From an uncultured Pelagibacteraceae bacterium (GTDB lineage: Bacteria; Pseudomonadota; Alphaproteobacteria; Pelagibacterales; Pelagibacteraceae): 64,000 nucleotides of DNA. Position 1 is the first letter of the stretch. Each line of letters begins with the position of its first letter. The position numbers and the translations under genes were made by a program. Below, in pieces: positions 51,460-60,844 of the stretch. The stretch is from positions 1 to 64,000 of the forward strand of contig CACKUZ010000003.1 of NCBI GenBank assembly GCA_902603475.1, in the 5' to 3' direction. The notes under the pieces were generated by a model. That model saw only the letters and a program-made list of their open reading frames with translations. It did not search any database and was not told where the DNA came from.

Positions 51460-52521
51460 TTAATTTGATAAAAATGTTGCATAATTATTTAGAAATTTAT
51501 TACCTTTCAAAATTTTAAATATAGGCTCAGATAAAGTATTATTTAGCTTACTATCAAGATTAAAAAAAGAATTTATAGTATCTATTCCTAATCCATACAT
51601 AAAATTAATATGTTTATTATTTTCCTCAAATTTTTTTGCAATTAGTCCACCATCATTTATTCCTAATCTAATATTTTCATCCAAAATATTTAAAAGAGAT
51701 CTAATATCTCTAATGGTAATATTAAATCCTTGTCCTGCTAGAGGGTGGACCTTGTGAATCAAATCTCCAAAAGCTAAGATATTTCTAAAAATATAATTTC
51801 TTAATACTAAAAACTTAATATTAAAAGTTTCAATTTCACTGATATTCTTTATTTCATATTTTGAATTATATTTTTTAATAATTTCCATGAATTGTTTTTT
51901 GTTAATTAATTTATCTGAATTGCAAGAAAAAACGGTTGATGTTTGATTATTTGATAAAGGAAGAAATGCTAAAGGTCCTTTGCTAGTAAAAATTTGTACA
52001 GCAACTTTGTTTACAATTTTCTTATGACTTATTATTGCAGTGTGAGCTAAAGCTTTATATTTTTTCTCTATTTTTCTCTGAAAGTATTTTTTTGTAATTG
52101 TATTATTTTGTTCTGAGTTAATGACTAAGTCAAAATTATTTTTTTTTAGATTTTCAAAATTTAAATTTTTAAGTTTTCTAAATTTTAAAGATTTATTTTT
52201 TTTTAATAAATTATATAATTCAATGTATTTCAATAAATGAAAATTACTGTTGCTTTTATTTTTAAATTCAAATAACTCCGAAGAAATATTTTTATCTGAA
52301 TAAATTTTAATTTTTTCAGTAGGCCATCCTAAAATACTAAGCCCTTTTATGTTCTCTTTTAAAAATTTATAATTTTCATTAGAAATAGCTATAGTTCTGT
52401 TGGTATTTTTTGATAGTGATATTTCAGATTGACAAATAATTTTAACATTAATCTTTTTCTTAAGTAATATATTGGCTAAAACAAGATTAGTTAAATTATT
52501 TCCTAATAGACAAATGTTCAT
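51460..52521 (-). CDS. UbiH/COQ6-like FAD-dependent monooxygenase, divergent
   Basis: This 353-residue protein has the C-terminal FAD motif of ubiquinone hydroxylases, GDLIHKVHPLAGQGFNITIRD, and a Rossmann opening MNICLLGNNLTNLVLAN in which the usual G-x-G-x2-G is altered to G-N-N-x2-N. It most likely hydroxylates a ring position in ubiquinone synthesis. The altered glycines suggest a relaxed or modified FAD site. ATG 52521 is used because the TTG upstream would add a short unrelated stretch. Confidence 0.75.
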   Translation of the reverse strand: MNICLLGNNLTNLVLANILLKKKINVKIICQSEISLSKNTNRTIAISNENYKFLKENIKGLSILGWPTEKIKIYSDKNISSELFEFKNKSNSNFHLLKYIELYNLLKKNKSLKFRKLKNLNFENLKKNNFDLVINSEQNNTITKKYFQRKIEKKYKALAHTAIISHKKIVNKVAVQIFTSKGPLAFLPLSNNQTSTVFSCNSDKLINKKQFMEIIKKYNSKYEIKNISEIETFNIKFLVLRNYIFRNILAFGDLIHKVHPLAGQGFNITIRDIRSLLNILDENIRLGINDGGLIAKKFEENNKHINFMYGLGIDTINSFFNLDSKLNNTLSEPIFKILKGNKFLNNYATFLSN

Positions 52522-52584
52522 AATATTATTTAATTTTACCAGCAAAAATTAAATGATACAAAGTGACAAATCATTAATAACAAA

Positions 52585-54669
52585 ATGAAAATTAAAATTC
52601 TCTTAGATAAAGCATCTACTTTTCTTTTTAAAAGACTTTCAGAACTAATGGGTGTAATTTTACTAAGTTTTTCTGTATTGTTGTTAATATCACTGCTTAG
52701 TTACTCACCTGAAGATCCCAACTTTATATTCCCAGACAATGCTGAAATTAAAAATCTATTAGGAATAAAAGGTAGCTATGCTTCAGATATATTATACCAA
52801 TCTATTGGATTAATTTCTTTACTAGTTCCAATTTCACTATTTTTTATATCCTTTTCTGTGATAATTAATAAAAAGATTTTGTATATTATTGAAAGTTTAT
52901 TTTTCACAATCGTATATGTAGTTTTAGGAACAATATTTTTTACTACTTTCCATACCGATACATTTTGGTTAACAATTAATGGTAATAATGGATTTATAGG
53001 AAATTTATTTGAAGATACTTTTATTACAAGTTTAATAAAACTAAATCACAAAATAAGTTATGTATTTTTAATAATTTTAATTTTTCTTTTTTTTCTTTTA
53101 AGTATAAACTTCAGATTTAAATCAATTAGATATATTAGTTCAATTTTTTTAAAATCAAAAAAAATTCCTGTCAGAAATGTTGCTACAAATTATGATGAAA
53201 ATTTAATAAACGAGAATGATTATATTAATAGTGAAACTAGAATCCAAGAAAATTTTCCTTTTGAAAATATATCACCATCAAATAAAAAAATGATAAAATA
53301 TAAATTACCTTCCTTAGATTTTTTAAAGGCTTCCTCAAAAAAAGATAAAAATTCTTCCGAAAATAGAATTGATGAAAAAACTTTAGAAAAAATTTTATTG
53401 GATTTTGGTGTTGAAGGTGAGATTAAAAAAGTAAGTCAAGGACCTGTAGTTACATTATATGAATTTGAACCAGCACCTGGTGTCAAAGTATCAAAAATAA
53501 TTAATCTTTCTGAAGATATTGCAAGAAACACTAGCTCGGAGTCTGCAAGAATTGCAACTATACCTGGGAGTAATACTATAGGAATTGAATTGCCTAAACC
53601 AATGAGGGAAAATGTTTACTTAAGTGAAATAATTTCTGACTCTAATTATAAAAAAAAGGATATCAAACTACCAATTGCACTTGGAAAAAGTATTTCGGGA
53701 TTACCGATAACAGGCGATATGAGTACCATGCCTCATTTACTTATAGCTGGTACAACAGGTTCGGGTAAATCAGTTTGTATAAATACAATTATCTTGTCCC
53801 TTTTATATAAACACTCACCAGAAAAATGTAAGTTTATATTGATTGATCCAAAAATGTTAGAACTGTCTACATATGAAGGAATTCCACATTTGCTATGTCC
53901 TGTAATTACTGAAGCAAAAAAAGCCGCCTCTGTCTTAGGGTGGGTAGTGAAAGAAATGGAAAATCGATACAAATTAATGACAAAAGTAGGAGTAAGAAAT
54001 ATTGATGGATATAACGAAAAACACAGAATTTCTATGCCTTATATCGTTGTAATTGTTGACGAAATGTCAGATTTAATGCTTGTTGCTGGAAAAGATATAG
54101 AGAATTACATTCAAAAGTTATCACAAATGGCAAGAGCTGCAGGAATACATATTATAATGGCTACTCAAAGACCAAGTGTTGATGTCATAACTGGAACAAT
54201 TAAAGCTAACTTTCCAACCAGAATATCATTTCAAGTTACTTCCAAAATAGATAGTAGAACAATTCTTGGTGAGCAAGGTGCTGAGCAATTACTTGGAAAA
54301 GGAGATATGCTTTATATGACTTCTGCAAACAGAATGACTAGAATTCATGCACCATTTGTATCAGAGGGAGAAATAGAGAAAATAAATAATTTTTTAAGAA
54401 ATCAAGCTGAACCAGATTATGTTGATGAAATTCTTAATTTCGCAGATGAAAAAGAAAATAATAATGTTTCGAAAGATAATGAAAATTTAGATGAATTATA
54501 TAATACAGCACTTGAAATAGTTAAATCTGAGAGAAAAGCATCAACTTCCTTTTTACAAAGAAAATTACAAATTGGTTATAATAGGGCAGCAAGGATTGTT
54601 GATCAAATGGAGGCAAACGGAGAAGTAAGCCAAGCAAATCATGTTGGCAAAAGAGAAGTGCTTAAATGA
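52585..54669 (+). CDS. ftsK: DNA translocase FtsK
   Basis: This 694-residue protein has four N-terminal membrane helices (about 20-170), a short linker, and the FtsK/SpoIIIE motor. Walker A GTTGSGKSV is near residue 389 and Walker B VVIVDEMSDLM near 488. A gamma winged-helix domain closes the protein (SFLQRKLQIGYNRAARIVDQ), which reads KOPS-type sequences. It segregates the chromosome terminus and couples it to division. It is short for an FtsK because the linker is minimal. It overlaps lolA by 4 bases. Confidence 0.95.
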   Translation: MKIKILLDKASTFLFKRLSELMGVILLSFSVLLLISLLSYSPEDPNFIFPDNAEIKNLLGIKGSYASDILYQSIGLISLLVPISLFFISFSVIINKKILYIIESLFFTIVYVVLGTIFFTTFHTDTFWLTINGNNGFIGNLFEDTFITSLIKLNHKISYVFLIILIFLFFLLSINFRFKSIRYISSIFLKSKKIPVRNVATNYDENLINENDYINSETRIQENFPFENISPSNKKMIKYKLPSLDFLKASSKKDKNSSENRIDEKTLEKILLDFGVEGEIKKVSQGPVVTLYEFEPAPGVKVSKIINLSEDIARNTSSESARIATIPGSNTIGIELPKPMRENVYLSEIISDSNYKKKDIKLPIALGKSISGLPITGDMSTMPHLLIAGTTGSGKSVCINTIILSLLYKHSPEKCKFILIDPKMLELSTYEGIPHLLCPVITEAKKAASVLGWVVKEMENRYKLMTKVGVRNIDGYNEKHRISMPYIVVIVDEMSDLMLVAGKDIENYIQKLSQMARAAGIHIIMATQRPSVDVITGTIKANFPTRISFQVTSKIDSRTILGEQGAEQLLGKGDMLYMTSANRMTRIHAPFVSEGEIEKINNFLRNQAEPDYVDEILNFADEKENNNVSKDNENLDELYNTALEIVKSERKASTSFLQRKLQIGYNRAARIVDQMEANGEVSQANHVGKREVLK

Positions 54670-55226
54670 AAAAATACTTAGTTTTTTTTTTGATTTTTTT
54701 TTTTAATTTAAATGCTAACAGTTCTTCAAATCAAAAAATCATAAATCACTTAGAAAATATAAATACTTTGCAATTCAAATTTATTCAGAAGATAGATAAT
54801 AATAATATAGAGAAAGGAGAATGTATTATTTTATACCCTAAGAAAATTTTTTGTGAATATTATGATATTTACAACAAAATACTCGTTTCAAATGGTAAAT
54901 CCCTGGTTATCAATTCAGATAAAATCACAAATTACTATAGATATCCATTAGATAAAACACCTTTAAATTTTATTCTAGATAAAAAATTTTTAATTTCAAA
55001 AATGACTGAGGCAGAAGATGATAAGGATTATCCTTTTTATTATGTCTTTAATTTTAAATACGAAAATAATTCGATTAAGGTTTTTTTTGATAAAGAAAGT
55101 TTAGATTTAATAGGTTGGGAAACTAAAGATATCTACCAAAATCTAATACAAACTTTTTTAAGTGATATTAATATTAATATTGAAGTTGAAGAAAAAATAT
55201 TTTCTCTACAAAAGTATATTAATTAA
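54666..55226 (+). CDS. lolA: Outer-membrane lipoprotein carrier LolA-like protein
   Basis: This 186-residue protein has a signal peptide (about 1-19) and a LolA-like beta-rich domain with HLENINTLQFKFIQKI near the start and the SNGKSLVINSDKI segment. LolA ferries lipoproteins through the periplasm from LolCDE to LolB. The family diverges strongly, but the position right after ftsK is a common bacterial order. Stop codons of this gene and the GNAT gene overlap tail to tail by 8 bases. Confidence 0.82.
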   Translation: MKKYLVFFLIFFFNLNANSSSNQKIINHLENINTLQFKFIQKIDNNNIEKGECIILYPKKIFCEYYDIYNKILVSNGKSLVINSDKITNYYRYPLDKTPLNFILDKKFLISKMTEAEDDKDYPFYYVFNFKYENNSIKVFFDKESLDLIGWETKDIYQNLIQTFLSDININIEVEEKIFSLQKYIN

Positions 55227-55731
55227 CCTCAACATTTATTTTTTCAGATTTAAATACTTGCATTCCTCTTGCTAAATAATTTTTAATTGCATTTTCATGA
55301 TCCAGTGAACAAGTATGTAGCCAAACTCTTGATGTTCCTTCCTCAAATAATTTATGAATAGCCTGTGTAAGAAGATAGCCTCCACATTTCTTTCCAAAAT
55401 ATTCCTCTAAAATACCAAAATATGCGATTTCAGAATGATTATGTTCTAGATCACGGATAGTTTCATAATATCCAGCTAGGTTGTCATTATCCTTTAAAAT
55501 AAAGGTTTTTATTCTAGGATTTTCAACATATTCAATCCATTTTTTATCTCCCCAGCTTAATCTATCTATCCATCTATGCTTTCTTCCAATTTGTTTATAG
55601 AAAAATTTGTTTAGATGGAAATCTGGTGGGTCTACTTTACTAATTTTAAAGTTCGAACCTGGACTTTTTGAACGGTTTAGATCACTTATTGAATTTATTT
55701 CTAAAAAACTTCTGTCTACATTAATTTTCAC
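55219..55731 (-). CDS. GNAT family N-acetyltransferase
   Basis: This 170-residue protein has the GNAT acetyl-CoA site in the region EYFGKKCGGYLLTQAIH (Gly-rich loop) and the VWLHTCSLDHENAIKNYLARGM strand-helix. The acceptor substrate is unknown. It is the last gene of the long minus-strand run, overlapping the HIT gene by 4 bases. Confidence 0.82.
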   Translation of the reverse strand: MKINVDRSFLEINSISDLNRSKSPGSNFKISKVDPPDFHLNKFFYKQIGRKHRWIDRLSWGDKKWIEYVENPRIKTFILKDNDNLAGYYETIRDLEHNHSEIAYFGILEEYFGKKCGGYLLTQAIHKLFEEGTSRVWLHTCSLDHENAIKNYLARGMQVFKSEKINVEVN

Positions 55732-56093
55732 GAGACCATTTTACCGATTTTCTCGCCACCAAACAAATGAAAATGTAGATGTGGCACTTCTTGTCCTCCA
55801 TCTTCACTTATATTTGCTAGTGCTCTATATCCTTTGCCAGTATCAACAGATATATTTAATTTCTTAGCTACAATATTTATACCCTTTAATAATCCAACCA
55901 TTTCCTCAGGAGAAGCATTTTGACTAAAATCATCTAAGTCAACATATTTTCCTTTTGGAATTACTAGCACATGAATTTTTTTTTGGGGATTTATATCGTG
56001 AAAGGATAAAACAAATTCGTCCTCATAAATTTTATTACAAGGTATTTCATTTCTTAATATTTTTGCAAATATATTATTATCATCGTAACTCAT
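55728..56093 (-). CDS. HIT domain protein (HINT-like nucleotide hydrolase)
   Basis: This 121-residue protein has the histidine triad HLHFHLFGG near its C-terminus and the opening NIFAKILRNEIPCNKIYEDE. HINT-type proteins hydrolyse AMP-linked phosphoramidates such as acyl-AMP or AMP-lysine. It is the third gene after the malate-CoA ligase pair, 2 bases from mtkB. Confidence 0.93.
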   Translation of the reverse strand: MSYDDNNIFAKILRNEIPCNKIYEDEFVLSFHDINPQKKIHVLVIPKGKYVDLDDFSQNASPEEMVGLLKGINIVAKKLNISVDTGKGYRALANISEDGGQEVPHLHFHLFGGEKIGKMVS

Positions 56094-56095
56094 GA

Positions 56096-56983
56096 TTACA
56101 TTTTTTCTAGAACTGATTTTACAGTATCACCCATAACAGATGGATTTTTAGAAATTGTAATTCCACACTCTTTTAAAATTTCAACTTTTTCAATTGCACT
56201 TTCACCATAAGCTGAAACTATTGCTCCTGCATGACCCATTACTCTTCCTTTTGGAGCAGTTAATCCAGCTATGTAGGCAATAACTGGTTTCTTCATATTT
56301 TCTTTTGCAAATTCACCAGCGGCAACTTCTTGAGGACCACCGATTTCACCAATCATTAATATTGCATCTGTTTCATTATCAGTTTCAAACTTTTCAATTA
56401 TATCTCTAAATGAGCTGCCATTAATCGGGTCCCCTCCAATTCCTACACTTGTTGAAACGCCAATATTCAAGTTTTTTAATTGTTGGGCAGCCTCATAGCC
56501 TAATGTTCCTGATCTGCTTATAATTCCAATTCTACCTTCTTTATAAATATGTCCAGGCATTATTCCTAACATTGATTTTCCAGGACTAATAATTCCAGCA
56601 CAGTTTGGTCCAACTAATGTCATTTTAGAACTTTTAGTGTATCTTCTCATATACCTTTTTATTCTAATCATATCGTGAGAGGGTATTCCATCAACTATTG
56701 CTACACATATTTTTATTCCAGCATCTGCTGCTTCCATTGCTGAGTCGGCTGCAAAAGCTGGGGGTACAAATAAAATTGATGCGTCGGCTCCTGTTTCATT
56801 AACAGCATCTTTCACTGTATTAAAAACTGGTAAATTTAAATGTTTTGAGCCTCCTTTTCCAGGTGTTACTCCACCAACTACGTTTGAGCCATATTTTATC
56901 ATCTCATCTGCATGAAAAGAGCCCATTTTACCAGTAAAACCTTGAATAATTATCCTACTATTTTTATCTACAAGTACAGTCAT
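56096..56983 (-). CDS. mtkB: Malate-CoA ligase beta subunit-like (SucD family)
   Basis: This 295-residue protein belongs to the succinyl-CoA synthetase alpha-subunit family, with IIQGFTGKMGSFHADEMI and the phosphorylated His near residue 250 in GRVMGHAGAIVSAYGES. The wording IRIKRYMRRY and GPNCAGIISPGKSMLGIMPGHIY is that of malate-CoA ligase (MtkB) rather than TCA-cycle SucD. Together with the next two genes it would make malyl-CoA from malate and ATP, so the assignment rests on motif wording plus neighbourhood. Confidence 0.85.
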   Translation of the reverse strand: MTVLVDKNSRIIIQGFTGKMGSFHADEMIKYGSNVVGGVTPGKGGSKHLNLPVFNTVKDAVNETGADASILFVPPAFAADSAMEAADAGIKICVAIVDGIPSHDMIRIKRYMRRYTKSSKMTLVGPNCAGIISPGKSMLGIMPGHIYKEGRIGIISRSGTLGYEAAQQLKNLNIGVSTSVGIGGDPINGSSFRDIIEKFETDNETDAILMIGEIGGPQEVAAGEFAKENMKKPVIAYIAGLTAPKGRVMGHAGAIVSAYGESAIEKVEILKECGITISKNPSVMGDTVKSVLEKM

Positions 56984-56986
56984 GAT

Positions 56987-58150
56987 TTATTTATTTAATG
57001 CTGCAACTGCTTTATTAGCTGCATCCTCTAAGGTATTTGCTTCTATATAATTTATTTTACTCTCTTTTAAAATTTGGTTTCCTTTTTCAACATTAGTGCC
57101 TGCCAAACGAATGACCAATGGTACTTTAATTTCAATTTTTTTTAACGCTTCTACAATTCCTTCTGCAACCCAATCACATCTGTTGATCCCAGCAAAAATA
57201 TTTACAAGAATTACTTTAACCTTTTCATCCATTGTAACTAATTTAAAAGCTTTAACTATTTTTTCTGGCGTTGCTCCACCACCCACATCTAAAAAGTTTG
57301 CAGGGGCTCCGCCAGCTAATTTAATCATATCCATTGAAGCCATCGCAAGGCCAGCACCGTTAATAATATTACCTATATTTCCATCTAAACTGACATAGTT
57401 TAAACCTCTGTCCGATGCAAAAATTTCTTTTGAATCTTCTTGTGTTTTGTCTCTTAGTTCAGAAACTTGACTTCTTCTAAACATAGCATTGTTATCAAAA
57501 CTCATTTTACAATCTAAAGCTAAAATTTGTTTTTGTTTTGAAATTACCAAAGGATTAACTTCAACCATTGTAGCATCTAATTCGCTGAAAGCTTTATAAC
57601 ATCCAATTATAGTATCGGAAGCTCTTCTTATTAGATCTGGTTCAATCCCTAAACCAAATGCTAATTCTCTGGCTTGGAAATTTTGCATTCCAACTGCAAC
57701 TTCTATTTTAGATCTAATAATTGTTTCTGGTTTTTCCTTAGAAATTTCTTCTACGCTCATTCCACCTTCGGTAGATGCAACAACCATAATACTTTCTGAG
57801 CTTCTATCAAAAACTAATCCCAAATATAATTCCTTTTCAATATCTGTAGCTTCTTCAATATAAATTCTATTTACAATTTTACCTTCAGGTCCTGTTTGGT
57901 TTGTTACTAATTTTTTTCCTAATAATTTATCTGTTGCTTGTGCAACTTCTAATGGGGTATTACAAACGATTATCCCTCCAGCTTTTCCTCTTGCACCAGA
58001 ATGAATTTGAGCTTTGACAACCCATCTTGATCCACCAATTTCTCTAGCCTTATTTTCAGCATTCTCTGGGCTGTAAACAATTCCACCTCTAGGAATTGTT
58101 ACTCCAAAATTTGAAAGTATTTTTTTTGCTTGGTATTCGTGAATGTCCAT
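56987..58150 (-). CDS. mtkA: Malate-CoA ligase alpha subunit-like (SucC family)
   Basis: This 387-residue ATP-grasp protein of the succinyl-CoA synthetase beta family opens with MDIHEYQAKKILSNFGVTIP and has KAQIHSGARGKAGGI (ATP site), EVNPLV, and NGAGLAMASMDMIKLAG then NIFAGINRCDWVAEG. The MtkA-type wording of the last segments and its pairing with mcl favour malate as substrate. It is 8 bases from mcl and 3 from mtkB. Confidence 0.85.
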   Translation of the reverse strand: MDIHEYQAKKILSNFGVTIPRGGIVYSPENAENKAREIGGSRWVVKAQIHSGARGKAGGIIVCNTPLEVAQATDKLLGKKLVTNQTGPEGKIVNRIYIEEATDIEKELYLGLVFDRSSESIMVVASTEGGMSVEEISKEKPETIIRSKIEVAVGMQNFQARELAFGLGIEPDLIRRASDTIIGCYKAFSELDATMVEVNPLVISKQKQILALDCKMSFDNNAMFRRSQVSELRDKTQEDSKEIFASDRGLNYVSLDGNIGNIINGAGLAMASMDMIKLAGGAPANFLDVGGGATPEKIVKAFKLVTMDEKVKVILVNIFAGINRCDWVAEGIVEALKKIEIKVPLVIRLAGTNVEKGNQILKESKINYIEANTLEDAANKAVAALNK

Positions 58151-58158
58151 AATTTTAT

Positions 58159-59097
58159 TTATTTATTATGGATTAACTTGTCTATATTTACAATGTTTTC
58201 AGCCATTTTAGCTGATGCAGCATCTATCATCCTTCCATCAAGCTGAGCAGCTCCTTTGCCATCTTTTGCAGCTTTTTCTAACTCTTCTAAGATCCTTTTA
58301 GCCTTAATAACCTCAGCATCAGGAGGAGAGAACACGTTATTTGCTAATTCGATTTGTGAAGGATGTATTGCCCATTTACCCTCAATACCAATTGCAGCAC
58401 CTCTTTTAGCAGCTGCTGTATAAGCATCTGGATCATTAAAATCTCCAAAAGGTCCATCAATTGCTCTTATTCCATATGCTCTACAAGTCATAACTAGTTC
58501 GGATAAACCATGATGCCACTGGTCTCCTGGATAATTTTCATTAAGACCGCCTATAACTGTAGTTCGTGCTCTTAAACTAGCAGCATAGTCTGCAACACCA
58601 AAATGTAATGCCTCTAATCTTTCACTTGAAGTTGCAATTTCTTTAATATTTGACATACCTAATGCAGTTTCAATTAAACACTCAATTCCAATTTTATTTT
58701 TTAATTTTTTATTTGTTTCAATTTGAGTTAACAAACAATCAACCATATAAACGTCACTTGCTGTTCCTACCTTTGGAATTAAAATTGTATCTACATTTTC
58801 TCCAGCTTGTTCAACAATCTCGATTAAATCTGCATACATGTAATGAGTATCTAAACTATTTATTCGTACTGAAATAGTTTTACCACTACCTCTCCAATCC
58901 ATTTCATTTAAAGATTTAATAACATTTGCTCTAGCAGTAATTTTATCATTAGGAGAAACTGCATCTTCTAAATCTAAAAAAACATAATCTGCTGTAGAAC
59001 TAAGAGCTTTCTCAAACATTTTAGGAGATGAGCCTGGAACTGCTAATTCACTTCTTTGCAATCTTGATCTTGCAGGTTTATAAAATTTATGACTCAT
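58159..59097 (-). CDS. mcl: Malyl-CoA lyase (HpcH/CitE family)
   Basis: This 312-residue TIM-barrel lyase splits malyl-CoA to glyoxylate and acetyl-CoA. It has RSELAVPGSSPKMFEKA at the start, the Mg-binding DLEDAVSPNDK, the substrate Arg in ISVRINSLD, the Glu in IECLIETALG, and the malyl-CoA-lyase-like ALHFGVADYAASLRARTTVIGG and GKWAIHPSQIELAN. Adjacent malate-CoA ligase-like genes support this over citrate or citramalyl lyase. It overlaps hisE by 4 bases. Confidence 0.88.
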   Translation of the reverse strand: MSHKFYKPARSRLQRSELAVPGSSPKMFEKALSSTADYVFLDLEDAVSPNDKITARANVIKSLNEMDWRGSGKTISVRINSLDTHYMYADLIEIVEQAGENVDTILIPKVGTASDVYMVDCLLTQIETNKKLKNKIGIECLIETALGMSNIKEIATSSERLEALHFGVADYAASLRARTTVIGGLNENYPGDQWHHGLSELVMTCRAYGIRAIDGPFGDFNDPDAYTAAAKRGAAIGIEGKWAIHPSQIELANNVFSPPDAEVIKAKRILEELEKAAKDGKGAAQLDGRMIDAASAKMAENIVNIDKLIHNK

Positions 59098-59366
59098 TTT
59101 TTTCTTTTATCTAGTTCACTCATTACATCTTCAATTTTAATATTATTAGCCTCAAGGTACATGGTTAGATGATAAAACACATCTGCTGCTTCATGAATTT
59201 TATTTGTATCTTCTTCTACTGCCTCTATCAATTCATTTATTTCCTCTAAAACTTTTGCTTTACTCAAAGATTTATCACTCAGAAGTTTATTAGTATAAGA
59301 ACCATCAACTGGTGAAGATTTTCTTTGTCTTGCAAGTTTAAATAGGCTCTCAAGGGTATTTAGCAT
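59094..59366 (-). CDS. hisE: Phosphoribosyl-ATP pyrophosphatase HisE
   Basis: This 90-residue all-helical enzyme performs the second step of histidine synthesis. It has LFKLARQRKSS near the start, KVLEEINELIEAVEE (metal-binding Glu residues) and HEAADVFYHLTMYLE. I use ATG 59366, one base after the hisF stop; the longer frame to 59471 would add 35 residues inside hisF. Confidence 0.93.
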   Translation of the reverse strand: MLNTLESLFKLARQRKSSPVDGSYTNKLLSDKSLSKAKVLEEINELIEAVEEDTNKIHEAADVFYHLTMYLEANNIKIEDVMSELDKRKK

Positions 59367-59367
59367 C

Positions 59368-60123
59368 TCAAATCCTAACAGGTATTCCTTTTGAGTCCAA
59401 ATATTCTTTAGCTTCCTTGACAGAATATTTACCATAGTGAAATATAGATGCTGCCAAAACCGCACTAGCATTGCCTAATTTAATTCCATCAACTAAGTGA
59501 TCAAGATTACCAACTCCTCCTGATGCTATTGTAGGTATGTTTACCATTGAAGAAATTTTAAACATAAGATCAATGTCATAGCCTACCTGAGTACCGTCTC
59601 TGTCCATTGAAGTGACCAACAACTCACCTGCTCCACTCTCTTCCATCTCTTTTGCAAACTTTAAAGCATCAATTCCAGTATTATTTCTACCTCCGTGGGT
59701 AAAAACTTCCCATCTATCTCCATTTTTTTTAGCATCAATTGCAACGACGATACATTGAGATCCAAATTTTTTTGAACTTCTAATTACAACATCAGCATTT
59801 TGTACTGCAGCTGTATTAATTGAAACTTTATCAGCGCCACAGTTTAAAAGTTTACTAATATCATCAACACTTCTAACTCCACCACCAACTGTTAAAGGTA
59901 CAAAACATTTTTTAGAAGTATCTTTCACTACCTCATAAATGGTATCTCTATTTTCATTTGAAGCAGTGATGTCTAAAAAACAAATTTCATCTGCACCACC
60001 ATCACTATAAATTTTAGCTTGCTCCACTGGGTCTCCTGCATCTTGTAAATCAACAAAGTTTATACCTTTTACAACTCTTCCGTTTTTAACATCTAAACAA
60101 GGTATAATTCTATTTTTAAGCAT
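59368..60123 (-). CDS. hisF: Imidazole glycerol phosphate synthase cyclase subunit HisF
   Basis: This 251-residue TIM-barrel enzyme uses ammonia from HisH. It has [18 protein letters not shown] with the catalytic Asp, the [11 protein letters not shown] phosphate loop, and [13 protein letters not shown] with the second Asp. It overlaps hisA by 8 bases and is followed by hisE. Confidence 0.96.
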   Translation of the reverse strand: MLKNRIIPCLDVKNGRVVKGINFVDLQDAGDPVEQAKIYSDGGADEICFLDITASNENRDTIYEVVKDTSKKCFVPLTVGGGVRSVDDISKLLNCGADKVSINTAAVQNADVVIRSSKKFGSQCIVVAIDAKKNGDRWEVFTHGGRNNTGIDALKFAKEMEESGAGELLVTSMDRDGTQVGYDIDLMFKISSMVNIPTIASGGVGNLDHLVDGIKLGNASAVLAASIFHYGKYSVKEAKEYLDSKGIPVRI

Positions 60124-60844
60124 CTATTTCTTTTGCAAGTTCATCTAATTTAATATCTGCATCATATATAGCTTTACCAACAATAATTCCTTCAATATTT
60201 TTATTTCCTAATTCTTTAGCTTTTTTAATATCATCTATTGAAGAAACACCACCTGAAATTATAACAGGACAATTTGAATTATTAGCAACGTTTTCTGTTT
60301 CATCAAAGTTTGGGCTCATCTTCATTCCATCTCTATTAATATCTGTATAAATTAATCTCGTAGCTCCATAATCATTTACATCTTTTAAAAATTCTAAAGT
60401 TTTTAAATTAGAATTTTCTTTCCAACCAGAGACAGATAAATATCCATCTTTAGCATCTAATCCTAGAGCAATTTGATTTGGAAATTTATCACATGCTTTT
60501 TTTAAAAAATTTTTATTTTTTATTGCAGCACTACCTAAAATAACTTTCTCGACTCCAGCGTCAGTATATTTTTGGATACTATCAAAGTTTCTCACACCAC
60601 CACCTATTTCAATTTTAAGATTAAATTTGCCTACAATTTCCTCAATAATATCAATGTTTACAGTTTCCCCTGTTAGTGCTCCATCCAAATCAACTATGTG
60701 TAAATTTTTAAAACCATGGTCTCTATATTTACCAGCTTGATCAACTGGTGATATGTCATATTCAGTTTTATTATCAAAGTCTCCTTTAATTAATCGAACA
60801 CATTTTCTATCTTTAATGTCTATAGCTGGAAATATCTTCATCAA
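60116..60844 (-). CDS. hisA: ProFAR isomerase HisA
   Basis: This 242-residue TIM-barrel enzyme isomerises ProFAR to PRFAR in histidine synthesis. It has [20 protein letters not shown] with the catalytic Asp, [24 protein letters not shown] with the second Asp, and [15 protein letters not shown]. It overlaps the upstream FkbM gene by 4 bases. Confidence 0.96.
   Translation of the reverse strand: MMKIFPAIDIKDRKCVRLIKGDFDNKTEYDISPVDQAGKYRDHGFKNLHIVDLDGALTGETVNIDIIEEIVGKFNLKIEIGGGVRNFDSIQKYTDAGVEKVILGSAAIKNKNFLKKACDKFPNQIALGLDAKDGYLSVSGWKENSNLKTLEFLKDVNDYGATRLIYTDINRDGMKMSPNFDETENVANNSNCPVIISGGVSSIDDIKKAKELGNKNIEGIIVGKAIYDADIKLDELAKEIDA

Noticed and set aside
56096-58150. TCA-cycle succinyl-CoA synthetase
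   Set aside because: The sequences read closer to malate-CoA ligase and sit beside malyl-CoA lyase; a phylogeny would settle it.
59367-59471. Longer start for hisE
   Set aside because: The extra 35 residues lie inside hisF and do not resemble HisE; ATG 59366 gives the normal length.
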